Of a DNA stretch of 57,044 bases, positions 1 to 6,680 are shown one piece after another. The notes below the pieces were generated by a model. That model searched no databases. It was not told the origin of the DNA and saw only the letters and a program-made list of their open reading frames with translations. The translations under genes were made by a program, and so were the position numbers. The first letter of the stretch is position 1; each line of letters begins with the position of its first letter. This stretch comes from Colwellia chukchiensis (GTDB taxonomy: Bacteria > Pseudomonadota > Gammaproteobacteria > Enterobacterales > Alteromonadaceae). The DNA lies in assembly GCF_002104455.1 (NCBI RefSeq), contig NZ_NBOC01000019.1:1-57044 (forward strand), in the 5' to 3' direction.

Positions 1-46
1 GTTTATCAACAAGGGATTTCCAATCATCAAGTGTTCTGCGTTGCAT
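1..46 (-). CDS. Partial CDS, possibly IS66 accessory protein TnpA
   Basis: Only the first 15 codons lie in the window (MQRRTLDDWKSLVDK, then the edge). A GGAG ribosome binding site stands 7 bases before the ATG. The Arg-Arg-Thr...Trp...Leu-Val-x-x start resembles the beginning of IS66-family TnpA proteins, but 15 residues are too few for a firm call. An inverted repeat (GTTGCTC/GAGCAAC) lies just upstream. If it is a mobile-element gene, its insertion could explain why no attC is seen after the neighbouring cassette. Confidence 0.3.
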   Translation of the reverse strand, partial: MQRRTLDDWKSLVDK

Positions 47-91
47 AGGTTGCTCCAAGAAAAAATATTAGAGCAACTTTAAATTGAAAGG

Positions 92-445
92 TTAATTCAG
101 GAAATGTGCAGTTGGCCGGACGTTTACAACCAAACTAATAAGTGGTGCGTATTTACTGGCAGATAAGACAAATGAGTATTGTTCAGAGCCATGTTTTAGA
201 TAGCTATGATCTTGCGCTTGGATTTCTCCTGTAAATATTGACGTATTATCATAATACTCTATATTATTAGTTTTAAGCTGAAGTGATAAATTAGTTTTCC
301 TATTCTTGCCTCCAAGACTTAGGATGAGTTCAACATTGTTATCTATAATGGTTACATTGTGGTAGTCACCACACTTAACTGCTTAAATATCGGCTTGTGC
401 ATTAAAAGACATGACACATACTATTGCTATTAAAATTCTTTTCAT
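92..445 (-). pseudogene. Secreted cassette protein broken by an in-frame TAA
   Basis: A reading frame of 117 codons starts at the ATG at 445 behind an AAGGA site. It opens with a signal peptide (MKRILIAIVCVMSFNAQA) and then meets an in-frame TAA at 385-383, after residue 20. The same frame then stays open to 92. The part after the stop aligns by eye with the protein encoded at 856-1239: both have acid-Ile-x-Ala-x2-Cys-x2-Tyr, then Val-x-Ile-x2-(Asp/Asn)-Asn-(Ile/Val)-Glu. The stop falls where the intact relative has Ser, so one TCA-to-TAA change would account for it. It is probably a recently inactivated paralogue; a sequencing error is the alternative. Function is unknown. Confidence 0.7.
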
Positions 446-460
446 AAATTTCCTTATTGA

Positions 461-649
461 TTATTTAAAACAACGCTTACATACTTCTTTTTCTATCCCT
501 TTTAACTTGCGGTGATATGTTTTTATTCGATTAGGTGAAAGCTGAACTTGGCAACTATTACAGTTTTTATCGTTAGGCATTATGACGTAAAGTAATATGA
601 TAAGAGGGTAGCCCAAAATAGCTAATAGTATTATAAGTCCATCATTCAT
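461..649 (-). CDS. Small membrane protein with zinc-ribbon-like cysteines
   Basis: A 62-residue protein of unknown function. Residues 4-23 form one hydrophobic membrane segment. The cytoplasm-sized tail carries two CxxC pairs (Cys-Asn-Ser-Cys and Cys-Lys-Arg-Cys), the usual spacing for a small zinc ribbon. The purine-rich stretch GAGGAAAAAAGGGGG precedes the ATG. It ends 15 bases before the start of the broken secreted-protein gene at 92-445, and the two seem to share one integron cassette beginning at the attC at 751-846. No family name can be given. Confidence 0.6.
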   Translation of the reverse strand: MNDGLIILLAILGYPLIILLYVIMPNDKNCNSCQVQLSPNRIKTYHRKLKGIEKEVCKRCFK

Positions 650-750
650 TTACAACCCCCTTTTTTCCTCTGTAATACGTTACTCTTGATATATCAAACT
701 CAATTCAAGGTTTTATTTTAGCAACTGAATGCCCATTGAATATCCTTTGC

Positions 751-846
751 GTATAACCCTAATAATGGGCAAAAAATTGTTGGCTAAAATGTTGAGGAAC
801 GAAAACAGCCAACTGTTTTTTGTCCTTATTTATTAGCTTGTTATGT
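751..846 (-). other. attC recombination site (cassette 2)
   Basis: Read on the minus strand, the site starts with R'' (ACATAAC, 846-840) right after the stop of the gene at 856-1239 and ends with R' (GTTATAC, 757-751). Between them is an imperfect palindrome whose central arms are GTTGGCT and AGCCAAC. It closely resembles the attC at 4738-4839 in the central loop (GTTTTCGTTCC...CATTTT against GTTTCGCTTCG...CATTTT). This is the VCR-like form of attC common in marine gammaproteobacterial cassette arrays. Confidence 0.8.
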
Positions 847-855
847 AGCTTATAC

Positions 856-1239
856 CTATATGACTTTTTTACAATCACTGCTGTTGGCACTAATGATTGA
901 CTCTTTAGGGGTGACGTACAGTGCTGTTAGGCTAGCCGTTTTTGTTATTCTTTCTATTCTAAGTGAATACTTAACATTGGAAGCGCCAAGTGCGTCAACA
1001 ACAACCCCCTTTCCAGTATAGAATGAGGTTGTTAACCCAGTAGCTTCATCTTTTTCTTTTGACGAAAACTGCAGTTTTATTTTTGTCGATGATTTAAAGT
1101 TTGCAAAATCATTATTCCTAACTACTTCTATGTTATCACTTACAATTTTTACAGAATAAGCGTCGCAACTATAAGCACTAATCTCTGTTGCTAAAGTATT
1201 TGTCGCTAGTAATAGCAACCCTAAACTAAGATATTTCAT
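856..1239 (-). CDS. Secreted protein of unknown function (cassette gene)
   Basis: A 127-residue protein with a clear signal peptide (residues 1-17, cut after Leu-Ala-Thr or close by). The mature part is rich in beta-prone residues and has two cysteines, near residues 25 and 123, that could form a disulphide in the periplasm or outside the cell. An AAGGG site precedes the ATG. It is the single gene of an integron cassette: its attC (751-846) follows the stop by a few bases, and upstream lies the attC that the IS element interrupts. It is a diverged relative of the broken gene at 92-445. No known family was recognised. Confidence 0.7.
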   Translation of the reverse strand: MKYLSLGLLLLATNTLATEISAYSCDAYSVKIVSDNIEVVRNNDFANFKSSTKIKLQFSSKEKDEATGLTTSFYTGKGVVVDALGASNVKYSLRIERITKTASLTALYVTPKESIISANSSDCKKVI

Positions 1240-1296
1240 CTATTTCCCTTTGTGTTTTTATGCACCTACTGGTGATTAACAAGCTACATAGACACA

Positions 1297-1309
1297 ATGA
1301 CTCCCCACG
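1297..1309 (+). repeat. Left subterminal inverted repeat of the IS
   Basis: ATGACTCCCCACG, perfectly complementary to 2179-2191. Confidence 0.9.
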
Positions 1310-1390
1310 AGGTGCTAGCCTCCGAACGTGGGTTAGTTTTACAAACCAGAGCCATAATATATGTGTCAACAATATAAAACAGAGGCTAGC

Positions 1391-1903
1391 ATGACTAAAC
1401 ATAGCATACTTTTCATTGGCTTAGATACCCACAAAACATTTACCGAAGTTGCTTACATCGAGGATGAACGTGGCGCAAAGTCTATCCACCTTGGGAAAAT
1501 ACTCAGTAACAAAGCGGCATTCAAAAAACTCGCTCGGCAACTACAATCAAAGTATCCCCATGCAACATTACACTTTGTTTACGAAGCTGGACCTTGTGGT
1601 TATTGGATTTATCGTTTGCTCACCAGTCTCCATCATTGTTGTTATGTTATTGCCCCATCCCTTATCCCTAAAAAGCCAGGCGAGCGCATTAAAACTGACA
1701 AATGTGATGCACTAAAATTAGCAAAGCTACTAAAAGCAGAAGAATTAACACCTATTTATGTGCCAGAGCCAGAAGATGAATCGGTTCGTGATTTATCTCG
1801 TTCACGTGAAACCGCAATGAAAGATTTAAAAGATGCTAAGTATCAACTAAAAGCATTACTGTTACGTAACAACATTAACAGCAAAATAAAAGTTTTGAGT
1901 TAG
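1391..1903 (+). pseudogene. tnp: IS110/IS1111 transposase, N-terminal DEDD half only
   Basis: The 170-residue product starts at the ATG with an AGAGG site 7 bases upstream. It shows the RuvC-like DEDD domain of IS110-family transposases: Gly-Leu-Asp-Thr-His-Lys near residue 10, Tyr-Glu-Ala-Gly-Pro-Cys-Gly near 62, and Lys-Thr-Asp-Lys-Cys-Asp-Ala near 97. The Transposase_20 domain with its catalytic serine, normally filling the second half of a protein of about 340 residues, is absent. The frame stops soon after the helix ending in LKALLLRNNI. The protein is therefore expected to be inactive unless another copy acts in trans. An in-frame ATG at 1361 has no ribosome binding site. Confidence 0.85.
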
Positions 1904-2178
1904 CGCATGGGATCGAGCATCGGGTGTGGCACAACCACCGACGGCGTTAGGATGGCAATAGCCTAGCGGCTATTGAACCACGAACGTAGACTGAAGACAG
2001 GTGCCACGACGAAATGAGTAAGGTAGGCGCTGCTAGTTAATAAGTTAGTAATCCACGAATACCAGCATGATAGCCGACGAAATTACTTGCTTCATTCTAT
2101 GCGTTAACTCACTTAATAATAGAAGTGCATACAAAGGATTCTTAAATCAATGAATCAGGAACAGTGTATTTAACTTGA
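1904..2178 (+). ncRNA. Candidate bridge RNA region of the IS1111-group element
   Basis: This stretch from the end of the transposase frame to the right inverted repeat has no open frame, but it looks structured. It has a perfect 8-bp stem with a 4-base loop (CAATAGCC at 1956-1963, GGCTATTG at 1968-1975) and a GGTGTGG/CCACC pairing just before it. In IS1111-group elements the guide (bridge) RNA is encoded between the transposase gene and the right end; in the IS110 group it lies at the left end. The call rests on position and structure. Exact transcript ends and target/donor loops were not resolved. Confidence 0.5.
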
Positions 2179-2191
2179 CGTGGGGAGTCAT
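2179..2191 (+). repeat. Right subterminal inverted repeat of the IS
   Basis: CGTGGGGAGTCAT, perfectly complementary to 1297-1309; three bases (2192-2194) lie outside it before the attC resumes. Confidence 0.9.
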
Positions 2192-2194
2192 ACC

Positions 2195-2276
2195 AACGCC
2201 TGCCGTGAGGGCCATTTTGGGAACGTAGCCCGAAGGGCGTACGGAAAAAACGTCCCACTCCACGGCATTGTTAGGC
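2195..2276 (-). other. attC site (cassette 3), interrupted at its R' end by the IS
   Basis: On the minus strand R'' is GCCTAAC (2276-2270), followed by TGCCGTG pairing with CACGGCA near the far end, inner arms GGGACGT/ACGTTCCC and a GCCC-TTCG-GGGC tip. R' begins GGCGTT at 2200-2195, and its last bases (ATGT) now lie across the IS at 1289-1286. It is a different attC subtype from the other two sites. It closes the cassette carrying the SDR, quinone reductase and HxlR genes. Confidence 0.85.
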
Positions 2277-2390
2277 CTCTGATTTTTCGTAACTATACGC
2301 ATGCCTTTCTATGAGAGATTTAGCGTGTTGAAACATGCAATTTGGTATTCTAATTAAGCTGCCCCCTATGAACAGACAGCTATTCTGCCG

Positions 2391-3194
2391 TCAAGCTTTA
2401 CTTGCGATATAGTTCATTGCCGACAGAACCGCTAAGCGCTGCTCGGAGTTTTCTGCGTCAGGATGTGGCTTGGCGTAATCTCCTACATCATTGTCAAAGT
2501 ATTGCCTGGATCGGATTGATCCTAATTCAACAGCAAGGTGCTGAAGAATTCGCACTCCAATACCAATATCGTTGCCTTGTACCCCAAATCCTTCTTTGAC
2601 CATTTTGCTGCCGAGCATTGATCCGGGGTTAACTGCAACAATCGACTGTTGCGATGATAAGTCGATGGCCGTCGGTTCCATCGACCACATTGTGAGCGCT
2701 AATTTACTTTGTGCATATGCTTCGAAATCATCAGATATAGATTCTTCACCCTGAATGGCCGCAAGACTTACTGGCTTCTGAGCAGCGGAGGACAGGTTAA
2801 TGACTCGTGCGTCGCGGGAAAACAACGTTAGCAGTGTTCGCGTTAAAACCCATGGTGCAATTGCATTGACCATAAACCGTACATCGACGCCGTTCGATGC
2901 AACGGTATTATCCGTCTTGAATATGCCAGCGTTGTTAATCACAACGTCGATGTGGTTTGCACACTGCCGAATATCTTCAGCAAGCCGGTAGACTTCCGAT
3001 AGGTCTGACAGATCGGCGCCAAGGAGCTCGACTTGGTCCGCTGATGCTTGAGCCTGCAGTTGTTCGCCAACTTGACGCAATTTCTCGGCATTGCGCCCGT
3101 GCACCAGTACCCGATGTCCTTCGCTGAGCAACGACTTCGCTGTCTCTAGCCCGATACCATCGGTTGAGCCTGTGATCAGTATAGTTTTACGCAT
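2391..3194 (-). CDS. Short-chain dehydrogenase/reductase (SDR)
   Basis: The 267-residue protein is a classical SDR. It has the nucleotide-binding Thr-Gly-Ser-Thr-Asp-Gly-Ile-Gly (residues 8-15), the Asn-Asn-Ala-Gly motif near residue 88, a catalytic Ser in Leu-Ser-Ser near 136 and the Tyr-Ala-Gln-Ser-Lys active site near 161-165. An Arg in the HGRN turn suggests NADP(H) preference. The substrate cannot be read from the sequence. An AGGGGG site precedes the ATG. It lies 83 bases downstream of the quinone-oxidoreductase gene on the same strand, with an inverted repeat (CAACCAA/TTGGTTG, 3222-3255) between them, and is the last gene before the cassette's attC. GC content looks higher than in the flanking cassettes, suggesting a different source. 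Confidence 0.85.
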   Translation of the reverse strand: MRKTILITGSTDGIGLETAKSLLSEGHRVLVHGRNAEKLRQVGEQLQAQASADQVELLGADLSDLSEVYRLAEDIRQCANHIDVVINNAGIFKTDNTVASNGVDVRFMVNAIAPWVLTRTLLTLFSRDARVINLSSAAQKPVSLAAIQGEESISDDFEAYAQSKLALTMWSMEPTAIDLSSQQSIVAVNPGSMLGSKMVKEGFGVQGNDIGIGVRILQHLAVELGSIRSRQYFDNDVGDYAKPHPDAENSEQRLAVLSAMNYIASKA

Positions 3195-3277
3195 TAGTGA
3201 TTACCCCCTAGCCAGATGGCACAACCAAATCTGTCAAAAACAGGCTTGTTGGTTGCGAATTTGTCGATTTTCATGTC

Positions 3278-4264
3278 TTAGTTTTCTATAACCACCTTGC
3301 CAATCGCTTGACCGCTCTCCAACCTCGAGTGTGCCTCGCCGGCCTTTTCTAATGAAAACCGCTGCTCATCAAGTACAGGCTTTAACTTTCCAGATTCGGC
3401 AATTTTCGCAATTTCACCCAAAATTTCACCGTGTGTTTCACGCTTGAAGTTATGCAGCATGGGGATAAGCATGAACACAACATGCAAAGACAAACCTTTA
3501 AAATGGGCAGGTGTTAAATCCAACTCACACATAGATACGGTTGTTGCAATATGCCCATTTAATGCCGCAGCCTCGAACGATTTAGTGATATTTTCACCGC
3601 CAACGGAATCAAATACGACATCGAAACCGGTCCCGTTGGTATGAGCTGCAACATAGTCAGCGACGGATTCCGTTTTGTAATTGATCGGCGTAGCACCTAA
3701 CTGCTGAATCAGCTGGGTTTGCTTCTCGCCGCCGCCGGTTGAATAAACATTGGCACCAAAATGCTTAGCGAGCTGGATGGCTATATGGCCCACGCCTCCC
3801 GAGCCACCATGCACCAATACGGTTTGACCTTGTTTAACTCCCGCACGTATCAAACCTTCATAAGCAGTGATGGCCACCAGAGGCAACGCTGCGGCCTCTG
3901 CCATCGACAGATTGTGGGGTTTGTGAGCAACAAGCTTGGCGTCTGCTGCAATATACTCTGCTAGTGTGCCAGGCAGATCGGCCAACCCGCCAGCGCAACC
4001 CTACACTTCATCACCTATATTAAAGTTCTCAACACCCTCGCCAACTTTTTCAACGGTACCGGCAAAGTCCATGCCCAAAAGCGCAGGCGCATCCGGTGAC
4101 AAAGGTAGCTCCTTCCCCATTTTCCGAATCATAGTACCGACGGTATTGACGCTGGATGCTGCGATTTTGACGAGAATTTGGCCAGCACCCGCATTTGGGG
4201 TGCCAATTTCTGACGCTTCAAATTTGGCGTCCTCGCCATAGGCGTTAATGAGCATTGCTTTCAT
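3278..4264 (-). pseudogene. NADPH:quinone oxidoreductase (Qor/zeta-crystallin type), split by a TAG
   Basis: One frame of 329 codons runs from the ATG at 4264 (GAGGA site upstream) to 3278, but TAG at 4003-4001 interrupts it after residue 87. The frame is the same on both sides, so this is a nonsense change and not a frameshift. Residues before the stop read Gly-Asp-Glu-Val, where relatives have a Tyr next, so TAT/TAC-to-TAG is likely. The second part has the NADPH-binding Gly-Gly-Ser-Gly-Gly-Val-Gly of zinc-independent medium-chain reductases. The intact family reduces quinones or reactive enals in the cytosol. A 235-residue fragment could still start at 3985 but lacks the catalytic domain. 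Confidence 0.85.
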
Positions 4265-4401
4265 GTTCTAAGTCCTCAGTTTGGGAGTTTTCCGCCCATT
4301 AGTGGGTGGATTGAGGGCTATAATAAGATGTATAATCAAATGATGTAAGTACGCACATTAAAGATACATAGTATCAAAAAGTATACTAATGGAGATTAAA
4401 C
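4265..4401. promoter_or_regulatory. Divergent control region between qor-like gene and hxlR
   Basis: The 137-bp AT-rich gap separates the divergent genes. It holds the inverted repeat GATAC-ATA-GTATC (4363-4375) followed at once by the palindrome AGTATACT (4380-4387), plus GTA-AG-TAC near 4346. HxlR-family regulators are dimers that commonly bind such GTA-rich repeats next to their own gene. The two palindromes lie 15-40 bases before the hxlR start, where binding would be expected to act on that promoter. This is inference from position. Confidence 0.5.
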
Positions 4402-4743
4402 ATGACGCATGATGTTTATGATTGCAACGCGGGCTGTCCAGTTGAGGCAACACTGGCGTTGATCGGTGGAAAGTGGAAAGGCGTAATCCTTTACCATTTG
4501 CTTTCAGACACCATTCGTTTCAATGAACTGCGGCGGCTGATGCCAGATGTGACGCAAAGAATGTTGACCAAGCAACTCCGAGAGCTAGAGGCAGATGGAC
4601 TGATCTTAAGGAAGGTATATCCTGAGGTGCCGCCGCGAGTGGAATACTCAATGGCTGATTACGGTTTGACGCTAGCGCCGATTATTACGGCACTACAAAA
4701 GTGGGGCACCGAGCATTTGGAGAGGGTGGCAGAAGAGGCCTAA
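4402..4743 (+). CDS. HxlR-family (QorR/YodB-like) transcriptional regulator
   Basis: A 113-residue winged-helix protein. The HxlR signature is clear: Cys near residue 12 in Gly-Cys-Pro-Val-Glu, Gly-Gly-Lys-Trp-Lys near 22-26, Arg-Phe-Asn-Glu-Leu near 39-43, and Thr-Gln-Arg-Met-Leu-Thr-Lys-Gln-Leu-Arg-Glu-Leu for the recognition helix. Cysteines at 8 and 12 resemble the redox-sensing cysteine of YodB and QorR, which repress quinone-reductase genes until oxidised or alkylated by quinones. The neighbour is a Qor-type gene read the other way, which fits. The start has a GGAG site. The stop codon lies inside the attC end (GCCTAAC), so the gene abuts the cassette boundary in inverted orientation. 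Confidence 0.85.
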   Translation: MTHDVYDCNAGCPVEATLALIGGKWKGVILYHLLSDTIRFNELRRLMPDVTQRMLTKQLRELEADGLILRKVYPEVPPRVEYSMADYGLTLAPIITALQKWGTEHLERVAEEA

Positions 4744-4839
4744 CGCCCCAATAAGGGGCTGATAATGCTTGGCTAAAATGTGTAGCGAAGCGAAACTGAG
4801 CCAAGCTTTAGCAGTCCCGCTTGATTGCCTTGTTATAAG
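4738..4839 (-). other. attC recombination site (cassette 4)
   Basis: On the minus strand the site begins CTTATAAC (4839-4832), continues with AAGGCAATCAAGCGGGACTG, has a central palindrome CTTGGCT/AGCCAAG (loop with TTCGCTTCG), and ends TCAGCCCC...GGGGCGTTAGGC, with R' GTTAGGC at 4744-4738. This is close to the Vibrio VCR/Pseudoalteromonas attC pattern. It follows the gene at 4851-5381 and forms the left boundary of the hxlR-qor-SDR cassette. Confidence 0.9.
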
Positions 4840-4850
4840 CCGATGCCACA

Positions 4851-5381
4851 CTATTTATTTAATTTCTGGTTAATTTCTACCGTATTTTTAAGTAGATCAC
4901 CAAGGATAAATATGAGCCCAAAACCAATGACCGCTCCAACAGCTATTGAAACTCCTGAAATGATGCTTACTTTTAACCCTATAAAGACACTAGCGATTAT
5001 GACAAGCCAAAACATAAGTTGGCATATAGCCAAAAACAAATTGGAGATACCACTTATACCTGAAACATTATCAGAATCAGCTAAAGTAATATTGTTTTGT
5101 TTGATATTTTCCTTACCCCTATTTGCTCCTATATATTTAAACCCATCATTCTCTTTTTTTAATACAGCAGAAAATCTCTCGGTTTCTTTATTACTTTCAT
5201 ATGTATGACTTGAATGAATTTCAGACTCAAGATCAGATGAAAATATTAATTCTTTAAATAAAACTTGTTCTTCTGAAAAATTTAATACTTTGAGGTGCTC
5301 AATAAGTTCACTTTCAGATTTATTTGTTTCAAAAACTAGAAAATTATTTAGTGCTTTTGAATGTAATATAATTGTTTTCAT
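4851..5381 (-). CDS. Membrane protein of unknown function (cassette gene)
   Basis: A 176-residue protein with a charged soluble first part (residues 1-105) and two hydrophobic membrane segments near the end (about 112-135 and 140-162), followed by a short charged tail. An AAAGGA site precedes the ATG. The gene is the only one in its cassette: the attC at 4738-4839 follows the stop, and GTTATAAGCC on the minus strand near 5420 looks like the incoming R' boundary upstream. No known family was recognised. The very low GC content contrasts with the next cassette. Confidence 0.6.
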   Translation of the reverse strand: MKTIILHSKALNNFLVFETNKSESELIEHLKVLNFSEEQVLFKELIFSSDLESEIHSSHTYESNKETERFSAVLKKENDGFKYIGANRGKENIKQNNITLADSDNVSGISGISNLFLAICQLMFWLVIIASVFIGLKVSIISGVSIAVGAVIGFGLIFILGDLLKNTVEINQKLNK

Positions 5382-6225
5382 GCAAATCCTTTTATTGATG
5401 ACACTGATTGTTTAGGCTTATAACAGCGTATTAGTGCGCATTTCGATTTAAACCGTCGACAATTGCTGATTAACTAGCATGCGTATAATACTTTTTATAA
5501 TATTTTTAGTAACTTACCAGTATGTTTGATTGCATTCAACTTCATCTATCAATTTACATAACGAGTCTTGAGATATATGAGCCAATTAATGGCGCGTTAT
5601 ACACACATTTAACGACAGATAAAAGCAATAAAAACAAATATATAGAGATTTGCTGGGTATAAACGAGCCTAGATAGTGACCTGAGATAAAGTGCCAATTT
5701 ATTTATGCAGCTATTCACTAGACCTATTCACAAGACAATATAGGATTAAAACCCTAGTCGTAACTTATCAAGGCAGCGACAATAACTGTTAATGCTTCGC
5801 CTTGTTATGCGAAAAACTATAGCTGGCTTAAAAGCTCTTATCAAAACACTTAAAATAACTTAATCAAATTTACCCTCATGTTCTGCAACATGGCTAGCAT
5901 TGAGCTACGCATTTAAGTCTTATTGCAGGAAAAGCGTTGCGATCAGGCGTTAGTAGGGCTAAGTTTGAATAACCCTTGCTGCTTTAGTGTTAATTTTAAT
6001 TCTAAGTTAGCTGCAAGGTTAACGTTTTACGCTGTAGTTTACTTAGGTTTTTAAAACACAGCTCTATGGCTAGCTATTGCATTTATCGCTGTCACACTTT
6101 GCGCATCAAAATGACGATGGCTGTCAGCGGCAATAAATAAATTAGTGGCCAAAACTGCACGTTTCAGCCTAGGGTTGGCATTATGGCTGTTGCTTTTGTC
6201 CAATTTGATTTTTAAGGAAATACTC
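5382..6225. other. Gene-free stretch with weak attC-like relics
   Basis: No convincing gene is seen in these 844 bases, and in particular no integron integrase. A probable cassette-boundary core site (GTTATAAGCC on the minus strand) lies near 5420. Two short attC-like folds are visible on the minus strand: GTATAAC...GTTATGT at 5602-5556, and GCATAACAAGGC...GCCTTG...GTTAC at 5810-5758. Both are shorter than the three confident sites. The rest is AT-rich and shows no clear structure. The array end, an attI remnant or decayed cassettes are all possible. Confidence 0.35.
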
Positions 6226-6597
6226 ATGAAATTAGGTTGTTTTTCAATAAGTTTAGCGGTAAAAAATCTCGAAGTGTCACGAGACTTTTATCAAAAATTA
6301 GGCTTTAGTGTTTTTGCTGGCGCTTTGGAGCATCATTATTTGATCATGAAAAATGGTGCAACCAATATTGGCCTGTTTCAAGGTATGTTTGAAGGTAATA
6401 TTGTCACCTTTAATCCTGGCTGGGATCAAGATGCGCAAGCCTTAGATAGCTTCACTGATGTTAGAGAGATACTGGCAAAGGTTGAGCAACAAGGCATTGA
6501 AATAACCAATAAATCTGTTGATAGTGAGCAAGGACCTGCAAGCTTTTCATTTTTAGACCCTGACGGTAATGCCATTTTAATTGATCAACACAGGTGA
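6226..6597 (+). CDS. VOC/glyoxalase-like family protein
   Basis: A 123-residue single-domain vicinal-oxygen-chelate protein. The start is set at the ATG with AAGGA 8 bases upstream; an in-frame ATG at 6145 would add a hydrophobic lead with no ribosome binding site. The N-terminal Leu-Ala-Val-Lys-Asn-Leu-Glu-x-Ser-x-Asp-Phe-Tyr-x-Lys-Leu-Gly-Phe and the C-terminal Phe-Leu-Asp-Pro-Asp-Gly-Asn-Ala-Ile-Leu-Ile-Asp-Gln are typical. The family includes glyoxalases, dioxygenases and resistance proteins, and the substrate is not predictable here. It stands alone, convergent with dinG. Confidence 0.8.
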   Translation: MKLGCFSISLAVKNLEVSRDFYQKLGFSVFAGALEHHYLIMKNGATNIGLFQGMFEGNIVTFNPGWDQDAQALDSFTDVREILAKVEQQGIEITNKSVDSEQGPASFSFLDPDGNAILIDQHR

Positions 6598-6680
6598 TGC
6601 TGGCAGATAAACCGTTGTCAAAATGCCCGCTATTAGCGCAAAACGATTGGCGGGCTAGTTAATGTGAACAGCAAATGCAG

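Larger units (their letters stand above)
1290..2194 (+). mobile_element. IS1111-group (IS110 family) element inserted in attC, internally deleted
   Basis: The ends carry a perfect 13-bp inverted repeat, ATGACTCCCCACG at 1297-1309 and its complement at 2179-2191. The repeats are subterminal: removing 1290-2194 joins GCTACAT to AACGCC and restores a normal attC end (GGCGTTATGTAGC on the minus strand), so the element has 7 bases outside the left repeat and 3 outside the right. There is no target duplication. Subterminal repeats, a DEDD transposase and insertion in attC match the IS1111-attC elements described for integron cassettes. At 905 bp it is about 450-500 bp shorter than a full element, and the loss lies in the second half of the transposase. 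Confidence 0.85.

Noticed and set aside
2402-3291. Short plus-strand frames over the SDR gene
   Set aside because: Antisense shadows of a coherent SDR with all motifs.
4825-5208. 127-codon plus-strand frame over the membrane-protein cassette
   Set aside because: It starts inside the attC and has no ribosome site. The minus-strand gene has a good site and correct place relative to attC.
6145-6225. Upstream start of the VOC gene
   Set aside because: No ribosome site and an added hydrophobic lead foreign to the family; the ATG at 6226 has AAGGA.
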